The notes below the pieces were generated by a model. That model saw only the letters and a list, made by a program, of their open reading frames with translations, did no database searches and had not been told where the DNA came from. This document shows positions 17,805 through 27,334 of a stretch of DNA of 64,000 bases, in pieces. Both the position numbers and the translations under genes were made by a program. The number at the start of each line of letters is the position of its first letter. The stretch's first letter is position 1. Origin of the DNA: Betaproteobacteria bacterium (GTDB lineage: Bacteria; Pseudomonadota; Gammaproteobacteria; Burkholderiales; Casimicrobiaceae); contig WRFN01000011.1 of the NCBI GenBank assembly GCA_009778785.1, forward strand, positions 1 through 64,000. Reading direction: 5' to 3'.

Positions 17805-18899
17805 TCAGACGTTAAACAGAAAGTTCATCACGTCGCCGTCTTTCACGACGTATTCTTTGCCCTCGGCGCGCATTTTGCCCGCTTCTTTGGCGCCGTGTTC
17901 GCCGTTGTGCGCGATAAAATCTTCGTAAGCAATTGTTTGAGCGCGAATAAAGCCTTTTTCAAAATCGGTGTGAATCACGCCTGCCGCGCGCGGCGCGGTA
18001 TCGCCGACGTGAATCGTCCAGGCGCGCACTTCTTTCGGTCCTGCCGTGAAGTAGGTTTGCAAGCCGAGCAATTTATAACCGGCGTGAATCACGCGATCCA
18101 GCCCCGGTTCGGTCAGCCCCATATCGTCGAGAAACACTTTTTTATCGTTGTCGTCGAGGTCGGCAATTTCGGCTTCAAGCGCTGCACAGACGGGAACGAC
18201 CACGGCGTTTTCTTTGGCAGCGTAATCTTCAACCGCTTTCAGCAGCGGGTTGTCGTGAAAGCCATGTTCGTCAACGTTGGCAACGTACATTGTCGGCTTC
18301 ATCGTCAGCAGAAAAAATGGTTTCAACAACTCTTTTTCTTCGTCGTACAAATCGGCGGTGCGGGCGGGGCGACTCTCGTTCAACACGGCCAGCACTTTTT
18401 GCAGCACTTCAAACAAGCGCTTGGCGTCTTTGTCGCCGCCGGCGCGCGCCACTTTTTCCACTTTGCTGATTTGTTTTTCGACGGCCGCCAGATCGGCCAG
18501 CGCCAACTCGGTGTGAATCGTTTCGATGTCGGAAACCGGATCGACTTTGCCGGAAACGTGCACGACATTCTCGTTCTGGAAGCAACGAACAACATGCGCG
18601 ATGGCATCGGTTTCGCGGATGTTGGCGAGGAACTGGTTGCCGAGCCCTTCGCCTTTGGACGCGCCCGCCACCAGCCCGGCGATATCGACGAATTCGACGA
18701 TGGCGTGCTGGATTTTTTGCGGATGCGAAATTTTTGCCAACGCGTCCAAACGCGGATCGGGCACTTCGACAATGCCGATGTTCGGCTCGATGGTGCAGAA
18801 CGGATAATTTTCAGCAGCGATGCCCGCTTTGGTCAGCGCGTTGAAGAGGGTGGACTTGCCAACGTTCGGCAAGCCGACGATGCCGCAGCGTAAACTCAT
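17805..18899 (-). CDS. ychF: redox-regulated ribosome-binding ATPase YchF
   Basis: A 364-residue OBG-family P-loop protein. The G1 motif GLPNVGKST (residues 8-16) opens it, followed by DIAGLV; the NVDEHG segment replaces the usual NKxD, which explains the ATP preference of the family. A C-terminal TGS-like domain ends in [13 protein letters not shown]. Binding to the ribosome/50S subunit is known for the family. Its start overlaps the end of pth by four bases (ATGA), giving the common pth-ychF operon. Confidence 0.97.
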   Translation of the reverse strand: MSLRCGIVGLPNVGKSTLFNALTKAGIAAENYPFCTIEPNIGIVEVPDPRLDALAKISHPQKIQHAIVEFVDIAGLVAGASKGEGLGNQFLANIRETDAIAHVVRCFQNENVVHVSGKVDPVSDIETIHTELALADLAAVEKQISKVEKVARAGGDKDAKRLFEVLQKVLAVLNESRPARTADLYDEEKELLKPFFLLTMKPTMYVANVDEHGFHDNPLLKAVEDYAAKENAVVVPVCAALEAEIADLDDNDKKVFLDDMGLTEPGLDRVIHAGYKLLGLQTYFTAGPKEVRAWTIHVGDTAPRAAGVIHTDFEKGFIRAQTIAYEDFIAHNGEHGAKEAGKMRAEGKEYVVKDGDVMNFLFNV

Positions 18900-19579
18900 G
18901 AGGACTCCTTGGGTGAAGACGCGGCGCTCGTCGCATCAGCAGCGCCGGGTTCGGCCGATTTTTTAACAGCGTCGGCACGGTTCGCGGTTTTGACCGCATC
19001 GGGATCGGTGTGCAGCCGCATCGTTGCTTGCGCCATGTCGCCTTGCGACAGGAGCGGCCACACTTCCACCGCGCGAGCGATGGCGTCGTTGATGGCGCGC
19101 AATTCTTCAACGCGCGGCGGTTTCAAGACGTAATCGGCCACCGGTTGTTGCGGAATTTCGGAATCACGCGGATGGCCGATGCCGAAACGCAAGCGCCAGA
19201 AAGCGGCGCTGCCCAGTTGTTGTTGAATGTCGCGCAGTCCGTTGTGTCCGGCGTGGCCGCCGCCTTGCTTCAAGCGCACGGCGCCCGGCAACAAATCGAG
19301 TTCGTCGTGCGCGACCAGAATTTCCTCCGGCGCGACATCGAAAAATCGCGCCAGCGCGCCAACGGCGCGACCGGAAAGATTCATGTAAGTTGCGGGCTTC
19401 AGCAAGCGCAAATCGCTGGACGCTTTGGCAACGTCGCCCGAAAATTTGGTTTCGCTGGCAAAGTTGGCGCCCAGCCGCAACGCCATCGCGTCGGCCCACC
19501 AGAAGCCGGCGTTGTGTCGCGTGGCCGCGTACTCGCGACCGGCGTTGCCCAGCCCAACCAGCAAACGAAAAGGCATCAT
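18896..19579 (-). CDS. pth: peptidyl-tRNA hydrolase
   Basis: A 227-residue protein. It has the family motifs [20 protein letters not shown] (catalytic His in the RHNAGF segment), [17 protein letters not shown] and [12 protein letters not shown]. It recycles peptidyl-tRNA released by stalled ribosomes. A low-complexity Ala/Lys-rich extension of about 30 residues follows the catalytic domain, making it longer than the E. coli enzyme. It lies between rplY and ychF, a standard grouping. Confidence 0.96.
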   Translation of the reverse strand: MMPFRLLVGLGNAGREYAATRHNAGFWWADAMALRLGANFASETKFSGDVAKASSDLRLLKPATYMNLSGRAVGALARFFDVAPEEILVAHDELDLLPGAVRLKQGGGHAGHNGLRDIQQQLGSAAFWRLRFGIGHPRDSEIPQQPVADYVLKPPRVEELRAINDAIARAVEVWPLLSQGDMAQATMRLHTDPDAVKTANRADAVKKSAEPGAADATSAASSPKESS

Positions 19580-19601
19580 GCGCGCTTAACCCTGAAATGA
19601 A

Positions 19602-19635
19602 AAACCCGCCGCAGCAAGATCGTCGCGGCGGGTTT
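19602..19635 (-). terminator. Rho-independent terminator of rplY
   Basis: An 11-bp stem AAACCCGCCGC/GCGGCGGGTTT with a 12-nt loop. Read on the minus strand it ends in TTTTTCATTT. It separates rplY from pth, so pth may need its own promoter or read-through. Confidence 0.8.
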
Positions 19636-19650
19636 GATTGGTCGCTCGGA

Positions 19651-20310
19651 TTAACTTTCCGCCGTGGGCGCCGCTTGTGCGGTCGTCACCGGTTCGCCCG
19701 GCGCGGTGACCGCTTCTTCTTCGACCACTTCCTTGACGACGCTGGCGCCGACCACGGTCGGATCCAGCCCGCGCTGCATGATCGCGGAGACGCCTTCCGG
19801 CAGCTTCAACGCCGAGACGTGCAGCGTTTCGCCGACGTTCATTTCGGAGAGATCGACTTCGATGAACTCCGGCAAGTCTTTCGGCAAGCAGGAAATGTCC
19901 AGCTCGTTGATGATTTGATTGATCAACGCGCCGCCGAGTTTCACCGCCGGTGAGGATTCGGCGTTGACGAAGTGCAACGGCACCCGCATGTGAATCTTCT
20001 TGTTGCCTTCGACCCGTTGAAGGTCAATGTGCAACACTTGTTGCCGGTACGGGTGCATTTGCACGTCGCGCAGCAGCGCGCGCACTTCCTTGTCGTTGTC
20101 GAGCTTGACGGTCAGAATCGACGAGTGAAACGCTTCTTTGCGCAGCGCGTGATAAAGCGTGTTGTGATCGAAAGAAACTGGCGTCGGAGCACTGTCGCCG
20201 CCGTAAATGATGCCGGGGACGTTACCGCCGCGACGCAAACGACGGCTGGCGCCGCGACCTTCTTCCTTGCGCGATTGCGCGCTGATTTCCAAAACGGCTT
20301 GATTGGCCAT
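19651..20310 (-). CDS. rplY: 50S ribosomal protein L25 (CTC form)
   Basis: A 219-residue long form of bL25: an N-terminal 5S rRNA-binding domain (SRKEEGRGASRRLRRGG, GGDSAPTPVSF) plus the C-terminal CTC domain (PEFIEVDLSEMNVGETLHVS) and an acidic/Ala-rich tail. The protein stabilises 5S rRNA and responds to stress. In many betaproteobacteria prs sits upstream; here a TonB-like gene diverges instead. Confidence 0.95.
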   Translation of the reverse strand: MANQAVLEISAQSRKEEGRGASRRLRRGGNVPGIIYGGDSAPTPVSFDHNTLYHALRKEAFHSSILTVKLDNDKEVRALLRDVQMHPYRQQVLHIDLQRVEGNKKIHMRVPLHFVNAESSPAVKLGGALINQIINELDISCLPKDLPEFIEVDLSEMNVGETLHVSALKLPEGVSAIMQRGLDPTVVGASVVKEVVEEEAVTAPGEPVTTAQAAPTAES

Positions 20311-20463
20311 GAGGCTACTCCTTGATGTCTGCGGCCTCCCGGTCGGTGGCGGTGAAATGCCGTCAGGATCGGTCGTCCGCGGTTGGCGACGTGCCCCACA
20401 AGAGCGTAGGGCGGAAAATTTATAATTATATCAGATTTTGCCAGTGATTTTGCCAACAACCGA

Positions 20464-21651
20464 GTGCGGCGGATGGGGGTTATGACAGCGTCGCCCGCGC
20501 ACAGGGAAATTCAGGCCGTCATCGCCGAATGCCTGATGCCCGTGTACAATACTTTTTTCTTGCTTTCGGATTACGCGCGTTTCGTGTCAAAGCATTCTGC
20601 TCGCCCTCCTTCGCGGCCTTCTTCGCCACCGCCGGTGTCGAGGAAACCGTCGTCGGCTGCACCGCGCAAGCCGCAGCTTGCGCCGCCATCGGCGCTGCCG
20701 CCGTCGGTCAAGTCGCTACCCACGCCGCTCGGCACGCCGGTACTGCCGGATTGTGTCTGGCCGGTTCAGCCCGCCTCGGGAATTCAGGGACTGCTCGCCA
20801 ACAAATTTTTTCTGAAAGTTCTGGGCATTTCGCTGCTGCTCCATATGGGGATAATGACCGTCCATTTCTCACACGAGCTTAGCAACCAGTGGAACCAGCA
20901 TCAAGTGATGGAAGTGGTGCTGGTCAACAGCGCCACCAAAGAAGCGCCGACCAAAGCCGAAGTGCTGGCGCAAGCCAACCTCGATGGCGGCGGCAATACC
21001 GACGAAGACCGTCAAGCCAAAACGCCGTTGCCGAAGTTGCCCAAAGACAGTCAGAAAACCGAACTCGAAGCAACCGTCGAAAAAAGAGAAGAACTGGAAA
21101 AAACGGCTCAGCAGTTGATGGTACAACAACAAGCCGTCAAAAAAGAAGACGTGGAGACGCCGCAAGAACAAACGCCGCCGGCGCCGGAACGTCCCGACGC
21201 GAACAAGCTGATGAATCAAACCGTGGAATTGATGCAGTTGGAAGCGCAAATCCAGAAAGAGATGGACGCCTATCAAAAACGACCTCGCAAATACTTCGTC
21301 GGCTCGCGCGCGCAGGAATACCGCTTCGCCCGTTACATCGAAGATTGGCGCATCAAAGTCGAACGCATCGGCAACTTGAACTACCCCGAAGCCGCGCGCC
21401 GCGAACAACTTTACGGCAGCCTGAGAATGACCGTCGCCATCAACAGCGACGGTTCCGTCAACGATGTCACCATCGACCAAAGTTCGGGACACCGCATCCT
21501 CGACGCCGCCGCTCAAAAAATCGTTGAAATGGCGTCACCTTACGGCGTCTTTCCGCCCGACATTCGCGACAGTGTGGATATTCTCTACATTACCCGCACC
21601 TGGTCGTTCACCCGCGGCAGCGGCTTGGAGACGCACGCGGCGGAACGGTAG
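20464..21651 (+). CDS. TonB-family energy transducer with long Pro-rich cytoplasmic N-terminus
   Basis: A protein of up to 395 residues. A Pro/Ser-rich N-terminal part (about residues 45-95) precedes the single membrane segment FFLKVLGISLLLHMGIMTV (about 114-135). A Gln/Glu/Lys-rich periplasmic coil follows, then a C-terminal TonB domain with NYPEAARREQLYGSLRMTVA and SSGHRILDAAA. Canonical TonB has almost no cytoplasmic segment, so this architecture is unusual. No exbB/exbD genes are adjacent. Start is uncertain: GTG 20464 (track), ATG 20473 or ATG 20536. Confidence 0.8.
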   Translation: MRRMGVMTASPAHREIQAVIAECLMPVYNTFFLLSDYARFVSKHSARPPSRPSSPPPVSRKPSSAAPRKPQLAPPSALPPSVKSLPTPLGTPVLPDCVWPVQPASGIQGLLANKFFLKVLGISLLLHMGIMTVHFSHELSNQWNQHQVMEVVLVNSATKEAPTKAEVLAQANLDGGGNTDEDRQAKTPLPKLPKDSQKTELEATVEKREELEKTAQQLMVQQQAVKKEDVETPQEQTPPAPERPDANKLMNQTVELMQLEAQIQKEMDAYQKRPRKYFVGSRAQEYRFARYIEDWRIKVERIGNLNYPEAARREQLYGSLRMTVAINSDGSVNDVTIDQSSGHRILDAAAQKIVEMASPYGVFPPDIRDSVDILYITRTWSFTRGSGLETHAAER

Positions 21652-21660
21652 CGTTTAGGC

Positions 21661-21692
21661 GCCCGCGTAGGGGTGGCATCCTGCCGCCCGCC
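21661..21692. repeat. REP-like intergenic repeat, copy 1
   Basis: Contains GTAGGGGTGGCATCCTGCCG, matching the other five copies of the TAGGGGCGGC..TCTGCCGCCC family in this window. It lies 9 bases after the TonB-like gene. Confidence 0.7.
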
Positions 21693-21887
21693 TATAACGG
21701 CTTCCTTCGTCGGATTTCGCTGCGCTCTACTCTCTCTGCCGGAAAAACCCCGATGCTCATCATTGGAGCTATGATGCATAAACTCATTTATGCCGCTTTC
21801 GGCGCGCTTCAATCCATGCGGCCTTCCAATTCGGCTTTGCGTGGAGGTGACTTCGATAACAGTATCTTGGTATCGATCGGTATTACC

Positions 21888-21932
21888 GGAGAGATGGCCG
21901 AGCGGCTGAAGGTACCTGACTCGAAATCAGGC
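21888..21932 (+). pseudogene. truncated tRNA-Ser (CGA) 5' half
   Basis: A 45-nt stretch matches the 5' half of a bacterial tRNA-Ser: GGAGAGATGGCCGAGCGG (acceptor and D arm), then an intact anticodon stem-loop CTGACTCGAAATCAG with anticodon CGA. No long variable arm, TTCGAAT T loop, TCTCTCC acceptor strand or CCA follows. It is a broken tRNA, perhaps left by recombination or element excision. Nothing else in the 385-bp gap except REP copy 1 and the ilvE ribosome-binding site is recognisable. Confidence 0.75.
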
Positions 21933-22036
21933 ACAGATAGTTCGTTCGCATAAATCGACATGACAATCATTCCGGTTGCTCTTTCGGGATGGCGGCGCTT
22001 CCGCTAGAATTCTTTATTCACCTCAAGGAGAGCAAT

Positions 22037-22966
22037 ATGGCTCAAGCGATGGCAGACCGCGATGGTTGGATCTGGTACGACGGAAAAATGGTGCCGTGGC
22101 GTGAAGCCACGACGCATGTGCTCACGCACACGCTGCATTACGGGATGGGCGTTTTTGAAGGCGTGCGTTGTTATGAAACGGCGAAGGGGCCGGTGATTTT
22201 CCGTTTGCGCGATCACACGGATCGTCTCTTTCGATCAGCGCACATTTTCAACATGAAAATGCCGTTCACCAAAGACGAGATCGATGCCGCGCATGTCGCC
22301 GCGATCCGCGATAACAAGTTGAAATCCGGCTACATTCGGCCACTGGCGTTTTACGGCGCAAACGCGATGGGTGTTGCCGCCTCTTCCAATCCGGTGCACG
22401 TCATCGTTGCCGCTTGGGCGTGGGGCTCGTATCTCGGCGAAGAGGGCATGGCCAAAGGTATTCGCGTCAAGACCAGTTCGTTCACACGCTACCCCGTCAA
22501 CGTTCACATGGCTGGCGCCAAAGCGTGCGCGAATTATCTCAATTCGATCATGGCCAATCAGGAAGTGACCATCGAAGGTTACGATGAAGCGTTGTTGCTT
22601 GATGCTGCCGGTTTCGTTGCCGAAGGCCCGGGCGAAAACATTTTCATCGTCAACAACGGCGCGATGCACACGCCCGATTTGTCGTCCGGCGCTTTGAACG
22701 GCATCACCCGCGACACAGTGATCCGGCTCGCCCGCGAAATGGGCATCGAGGTGAAAGAGCGCCGCATCACCCGCGACGAAGTGTATTGCGCCGACGAAGC
22801 GTTTTTCACCGGCACTGCCGCCGAGGTCACGCCGATTCGTGAACTCGACCACCGTCAAATCGGCATCGGTCGCCGCGGCCCCGTCACCGAAAAATTGCAA
22901 GCGCGCTTTTTTGAGATTGTGCAAGGACGCGATTCATCGAAAGCCGCGTGGCTGACTTACGTTTGA
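22037..22966 (+). CDS. ilvE: branched-chain amino acid aminotransferase
   Basis: A 309-residue class IV PLP enzyme. Motifs are THTLHYGMGVFEGVR, RPLAFYG, the PLP Lys in MAGAKACANY (K162), and FVAEGPGENIF with EVTPIRELD toward the end. It performs the last step of Val, Leu and Ile synthesis with glutamate as donor. ATG 22037 is chosen over the track's 21989 because AAGGAGAGC precedes it at the right spacing. waaF follows in the same direction after 19 bases. Confidence 0.95.
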   Translation: MAQAMADRDGWIWYDGKMVPWREATTHVLTHTLHYGMGVFEGVRCYETAKGPVIFRLRDHTDRLFRSAHIFNMKMPFTKDEIDAAHVAAIRDNKLKSGYIRPLAFYGANAMGVAASSNPVHVIVAAWAWGSYLGEEGMAKGIRVKTSSFTRYPVNVHMAGAKACANYLNSIMANQEVTIEGYDEALLLDAAGFVAEGPGENIFIVNNGAMHTPDLSSGALNGITRDTVIRLAREMGIEVKERRITRDEVYCADEAFFTGTAAEVTPIRELDHRQIGIGRRGPVTEKLQARFFEIVQGRDSSKAAWLTYV

Positions 22967-22985
22967 TGATGGCTCGCGTTCGCTC

Positions 22986-24035
22986 ATGACTTCGCTCGAG
23001 CCGCGCATTCTGATCGTTGCCCCGTCGTGGGTCGGCGATGCGGTGATGGCGGAGCCGCTGACGGCGTTGCTGAAAGAACGCTATCCGCACAGCGTTATCG
23101 ACGTTTTCGCGCCGCTCTGGTGCGCGCCAGTGTATGCGCGCATGCGTTACGTGCATCGCGTGATCGAGAATCCGCTGTTGCACGGCCCGCTCAACTGGCA
23201 GAAGCGCAAGCAGTTGGCGGTAACGCTCGCCGTCACGCATTACACGCACGCTTTCGTGTTGCCCAACAGTTGGAAGTCGGCGTTGATTCCCTACTTCGCA
23301 CGCATTCCGGCGCGGATCGGCTACACCGGCGAAGCGCGCTTCAAGTTGTTGAACGACCGTCGGCAATTGTTGCCGAAATTGTTTCCGCGCCTCGTCGATC
23401 GTTTCGCGGCGCTTTCTTATCCGAAAGGAACGGCGCCCGACAAAATCAAAACGCCGATGCCGGTGTTAACGCCGCGACAAGATTTGCAACGCGCCGCGCT
23501 CGATGCGTTGCATCTTTCTGTCGGCCCGGCGCCAGTGGCCATTTTTTGCCCGGGCGCCGAATACGGCCCGGCCAAGCGTTGGCCTGCCGAATACTTCGCC
23601 GAGTTGGCACTGCGCTTGATTCACGAAGGCTTCGTGGTTTGGCTTGTCGGTTCGCCGAAAGATCGAGCGATCACCGATGAGATCGTCGCCGCCGCTCGCG
23701 CCAACGCGCAAAGCGATGACGTGCCGCAGTTGTACGATCTTGTCGGCAAAACCGACTTGAGCGCCGTCGTCGATCTTCTCGCGGTGGCTCGCGTCGTCGT
23801 CAGCAACGATTCGGGGCTGATGCACATTGCGGCGGCGTTAGGCGTGCCGCTGGTGGCGCTGTTCGGCTCGTCGTCACCGGCTTACACACCGCCGTTGTCG
23901 CCGCACGCCCGCATCGCCCGCATCGACATCGAATGCAGCCCCTGTTTTCAACGCGAATGCCCGCACAATCATTTCAAGTGTATGCGCGACCTGACGCCGC
24001 AGATGGTTTATCAACAGATGGTGGCGTTGCGGTAG
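22986..24035 (+). CDS. waaF: ADP-heptose:LPS heptosyltransferase II
   Basis: A 349-residue GT9 glycosyltransferase. Typical features are the N-terminal APSWVGDAVMA, the PNSWKSALIPY segment, CPGAEYGPAKRWP, SNDSGLMHIAAALGVPLVALFG (nucleotide-sugar site) and the terminal CSPCFQRECPHNHFKCM. It adds the second heptose to the LPS inner core at the inner membrane. The remaining core genes are scattered: hldD at 24.9 kb and waaC/waaA at 48-50 kb. Confidence 0.95.
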   Translation: MTSLEPRILIVAPSWVGDAVMAEPLTALLKERYPHSVIDVFAPLWCAPVYARMRYVHRVIENPLLHGPLNWQKRKQLAVTLAVTHYTHAFVLPNSWKSALIPYFARIPARIGYTGEARFKLLNDRRQLLPKLFPRLVDRFAALSYPKGTAPDKIKTPMPVLTPRQDLQRAALDALHLSVGPAPVAIFCPGAEYGPAKRWPAEYFAELALRLIHEGFVVWLVGSPKDRAITDEIVAAARANAQSDDVPQLYDLVGKTDLSAVVDLLAVARVVVSNDSGLMHIAAALGVPLVALFGSSSPAYTPPLSPHARIARIDIECSPCFQRECPHNHFKCMRDLTPQMVYQQMVALR

Positions 24036-24096
24036 GAAAACGCTGAACCATTCCAGACCGTTCGGGCTGGGCTTGTCGAAGCCTCAGAGAATTCAC

Positions 24097-24127
24097 CGTT
24101 CGCCCTTCACAAGCTCAGGGCGAACGG
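24097..24127. repeat. palindromic intergenic repeat with CTCAGGGCGAACGG arm
   Basis: CCGTTCGCCCT and AGGGCGAACGG form an inverted repeat. Just upstream is GCTTGTCGAAGCCTCAG. This belongs to the widespread (TTCGACAGGCTCAGG-type) bacterial intergenic repeats; related copies lie at 41317 and 50611. The 24036..24260 gap also holds a GTTTCGTCGTTTTGCTCCTC stretch and a CTCTCCCGCAAGCGGGGGAGG palindrome, but no gene. Confidence 0.65.
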
Positions 24128-24260
24128 AATAAATCGGCGCATCCCTGAAACTGCTTTGATTCAGATAATAAAGCTCTGGATTGTTTCGTCGTTTTGCTCC
24201 TCGCAATGACCCTCTCCTGCCCTTCGCCACCCTCTCCCGCAAGCGGGGGAGGAGAAATAA

Positions 24261-24285
24261 AAAGAGCCGGAAACTCCGGCTCTTT
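24261..24285 (-). terminator. terminator of the ComEA-like gene
   Basis: The 11-bp stem AAAGAGCCGGA/TCCGGCTCTTT with an AAC loop is followed on the minus strand by a T run. It could also stop transcripts from the plus side. Confidence 0.8.
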
Positions 24286-24301
24286 TTCCCCTGAACACTC
24301 A

Positions 24302-24721
24302 TTATTTTGCCGCTGCGGGTGCTGCTGGCGCAGGGGCAGGCGCGGGAGCCGGTGCAGCCGGAGCAGGTGCGGGTGCAGGCGCCTCTTGTGCTTTCGCCCT
24401 ATTATGATGATGATGCGCCGCATGATCGGCGTGTTCTTTCTTGGCGGGTGCTTTGGCAGCTTCGCCGGAGACGGTCACGTTGTCGCCCAGTTTGCTGATC
24501 GTTTTCTTGCCGATCCCCTTGACGTGCCGCAAATCTTTAACCGATTTGAATGCGCCGTGTTGGGTACGGTAATCGACGATGGCCTGAGCTTTGTCCGGGC
24601 CGATGCCGTTCAGCGTTTGCAGTTCTTCTTTGGTAGCCGTGTTGATATCGACAGCCGCAAAAGCGCTCAACGAGAGTGCCGCAAACAACGTAAAAATAAA
24701 ACCGAAAATCAATTTCTTCAT
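24302..24721 (-). CDS. exported ComEA-like helix-hairpin-helix protein with His and Ala-Pro tail
   Basis: A 139-residue protein. A signal peptide (LSLSAFAA) is followed by a ComEA-type HhH domain (VDINTATKEELQTLNGIGPDKAQAIVDYR, then LRHVKGIGKKTISKLG), which binds double-stranded DNA without sequence specificity. The tail has an HHHH cluster and a repeated Ala-Pro stretch that may span the cell wall or be disordered. A role in DNA uptake is suggested by the domain only; no other competence genes are nearby. Confidence 0.85.
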   Translation of the reverse strand: MKKLIFGFIFTLFAALSLSAFAAVDINTATKEELQTLNGIGPDKAQAIVDYRTQHGAFKSVKDLRHVKGIGKKTISKLGDNVTVSGEAAKAPAKKEHADHAAHHHHNRAKAQEAPAPAPAPAAPAPAPAPAPAAPAAAK

Positions 24722-24911
24722 AGGAGTCCTTTCAAATCATGAAACAGCGAATCACGCCGATTGCTCGGCACTCTTGCCCCCTCCGGCCACCTGCAACAAC
24801 ACTATCGACGAAACGAATTGTTCGCCTTATGGTGAGAAATGATATAGCTTCGGTTTTGGCAAAACAAGATGGGCGCGGCGTCGAAATTAACGGTTATCGC
24901 TTCACTGTTGT

Positions 24912-25907
24912 TTATTCGGCGCGCGCCAGTGTTTCGATATAACGCGCGACGCCGGTAGCGACATCAAACATTTTTTCCTTGTAACCAACGGCGCGTAATT
25001 TTTTCAGATCGGCTTGGGTGTAGCTCTGATATTTACCCACCAGTTGCGGCGGAAACGGCACATATTCGATCGCGCCCGCCGCCACCCATTCCTTCAAACT
25101 GCGCGCGGCTTTGCCGTCGCGCTGCGCCAACGCATTCAGCGTCGCCAGCGCCACGGCGTTGAAGCTCTCGGCGCAACCCGTGCCGAGGTTGAAAATTCCG
25201 GAGTATTGCGGGTGATCGAGGAAGTAAAGGTTCACCTTTACCACGTCTTCGACCGACACGAAATCGCGTTGTTGTTCTCCGGCGGCGTAGCCGTCCGAGC
25301 CTTCAAACAATTTTATCTTTCCTTCTTGCCGATACTGGTTGAAGAAATGCCAAGCCACCGAAGCCATGCGGCCTTTGTGTTGTTCGCGCGGACCATAGAC
25401 GTTGAAGTAGCGCAAGCCGACGATGGGCGAGGTTCGATCCGGCAACACCCGACGCACCGCTTGATCGAAAAGAAACTTCGAGTAACCGTAAACATTGAGC
25501 GGCGCTTCATGGGCGCGTTCTTCTACGAAGGTTTTACCCGCGCCGTAAACCGAAGCGCTCGAAGCGTAAATCAGCGGGATGTCGTTATTTTGGCAGTGTT
25601 CGAGCAGCGCCATCGAGTAGCGGTAGTTATTGCGCATCATGTAGCGCCCGTCGGTTTCCATCGTGTCCGAGCACGCGCCTTGATGCAGCACCGCGCTGAT
25701 GTCGTCTTCCAGTTCGCCTTGTTCGAGGCGGTCGAGAAATTCCTCGCGGTCAAAATAATCGGCAATATCGCAGTCCACCAGATTTTTGAATTTGTCGGCG
25801 CGCGCCAGATGATCGACGGCGATGATGTCGGTTTCACCGCGCGCATTCAGCGCCTTGACCAGATTGGAACCGATGAATCCCGCCGCGCCCGTCACTACGA
25901 TATACAC
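24912..25907 (-). CDS. hldD: ADP-L-glycero-D-manno-heptose 6-epimerase
   Basis: A 331-residue SDR-family epimerase with the Rossmann motif [20 protein letters not shown], the catalytic Tyr-x3-Lys in YGYSKFLFD and [11 protein letters not shown]. It makes the L,D-heptose donor used by WaaC and WaaF. The track begins at TTG 25913, but GTG 25907 gives the family-like [10 protein letters not shown] start with GGAGAGG six bases upstream. It is separated from alr by about 50 bases. Confidence 0.95.
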   Translation of the reverse strand: MYIVVTGAAGFIGSNLVKALNARGETDIIAVDHLARADKFKNLVDCDIADYFDREEFLDRLEQGELEDDISAVLHQGACSDTMETDGRYMMRNNYRYSMALLEHCQNNDIPLIYASSASVYGAGKTFVEERAHEAPLNVYGYSKFLFDQAVRRVLPDRTSPIVGLRYFNVYGPREQHKGRMASVAWHFFNQYRQEGKIKLFEGSDGYAAGEQQRDFVSVEDVVKVNLYFLDHPQYSGIFNLGTGCAESFNAVALATLNALAQRDGKAARSLKEWVAAGAIEYVPFPPQLVGKYQSYTQADLKKLRAVGYKEKMFDVATGVARYIETLARAE

Positions 25908-25961
25908 TGCCAACCTCTCCGTTCTTTCAATATTGTGTTGAAACTTCTTTTTAACGAGCCA

Positions 25962-27071
25962 TCAAAGCTCGAAATCGACCCGACCGACTTCGGTGGTGAC
26001 GAAACGCACGCGCGCCGTGACGCCGCACAGCAGTTGATAGGGAATCACGCCCGCCCAGTGCGCCACTTCTTCTACCGGCAAATCTTCGCCCCACAGCAAC
26101 ACCGGGCTGCCGACGCGCGCTTCGGGAATGTCGGTAATATCGACGGTGATCATGTCCATCGACACTCGCCCGGCAATCGTCGCCAGTTTTCCCGCCACCC
26201 GCACCGGCGTGCCGTTGCGCACGGTCATCGGGTAGCCGTCGGCGTAACCGCACGCGATCACACCGATGCGCGTGGGTCGTGTGGTTTTGTAAATGTCGCT
26301 GTATCCCACATACTCTCCTTCAGGGACATCGCGCACGGCAATCAGTTCTGAACGCAACGACATCACGGGCTGCAAATTCAGCGACGCCGCCGTTTGATTC
26401 GGAAAAGGCGAAACGCCGTAAAGCATCAGCCCCGGACGGACGATATCACCGCCGACATCGCCGTAACGCAAGACGCCCGCTGAGTTGGCAATCGAGCGCG
26501 GATACGGCAAGCCCTGACACGCTTCCCTGAAAATCGCCAGCGGCGCTTCGGCGCCCGCCTTGGTTTCCGCTTGCCCGAGGTGCGTCATCAAACGCAGCGC
26601 CGCCACTGCCGAAGACGCATTCAAGCGCTCGCACAGTTCGGCGGTTTCGTCCGGCTCCACGCCCAGACGATTCATGCCGGTGTTGATCTTCAGAAAAACT
26701 TCCAGCGACCGTTTCAACTCGGATTGTTCGAGCGCGGCAACTTGATCGCGGTGATGCACGACGATGGCGATTCGGTGTTGGGAAATTTCCTGCAATTCTT
26801 CTTGCGAGAAAAAACCTTCGAGCAACAACAAGCGTCGCGTGTAGTGCCGTTCCCGCAACGTGATGGCAGCGTCCAGTTCCATCAACGCCAAACCTTCCGC
26901 TTCGCCCAGCGCCGGCAATGCCCGCAGCAGCCCGTGCCCGTAGGCATTGGCTTTGACGACGGCCATGATTTGCGCGCCCTGAACACATTGACGGACACGA
27001 TCGAGGTTGTGACGTAATGCCGCCAGATTGATCTGGGCAACGAGTTGACGCGAGAGTGTAGGCATGGTCAT
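25962..27071 (-). CDS. alr: alanine racemase
   Basis: A 369-residue fold-type III PLP enzyme. The PLP Lys sits in AVVKANAYGHG (K40). Other features are NTGMNRLG, PGLMLYGVSPF, YADGYP and the second catalytic base region RVSMDMITVD. It makes D-Ala for peptidoglycan. ATG 27071 and ATG 27065 are both possible starts. The gene is followed on the same strand by hldD. Confidence 0.95.
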   Translation of the reverse strand: MTMPTLSRQLVAQINLAALRHNLDRVRQCVQGAQIMAVVKANAYGHGLLRALPALGEAEGLALMELDAAITLRERHYTRRLLLLEGFFSQEELQEISQHRIAIVVHHRDQVAALEQSELKRSLEVFLKINTGMNRLGVEPDETAELCERLNASSAVAALRLMTHLGQAETKAGAEAPLAIFREACQGLPYPRSIANSAGVLRYGDVGGDIVRPGLMLYGVSPFPNQTAASLNLQPVMSLRSELIAVRDVPEGEYVGYSDIYKTTRPTRIGVIACGYADGYPMTVRNGTPVRVAGKLATIAGRVSMDMITVDITDIPEARVGSPVLLWGEDLPVEEVAHWAGVIPYQLLCGVTARVRFVTTEVGRVDFEL

Positions 27072-27334
27072 ATTCCCGGTGTGATCGGGAGCGCTTTTGG
27101 CTTTTCCGATTATGCCACACCTGAAGCGTTCTCCGTTCCTTGTCCGCCCCCGATGACGTCGGCGGAAACGATTTGTGTCTCTTGGAGTGCACTAACCTTG
27201 TGCCGAACCCACCTCAGCCGCCGAACTGGCTCTGAGCAAAGTCGAAGAACCAAAACGCCTAAATCTCACCCCCCATTTTCCCGACGATCCGATCAGGGCA
27301 AGCTGATTTATGCTTTCTGGCTTACCCGACCCCG
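27072..27334. other. intergenic region between alr and the candidate sRNA
   Basis: No gene is recognisable here. The plus-strand ORFs in the track (27045..27428 and 27310..27600) lack family resemblance or usable start signals. A CTGAGCAAAGTCGAAGAACC stretch near 27232 is a weak relative of the CTGAGC-type repeats. The alr promoter should lie at its left end. Confidence 0.5.

Noticed and set aside
25014-26351. 445-aa plus-strand ORF
   Set aside because: Antisense to hldD and alr; composition is His/Arg-rich as expected for a GC-rich shadow frame.
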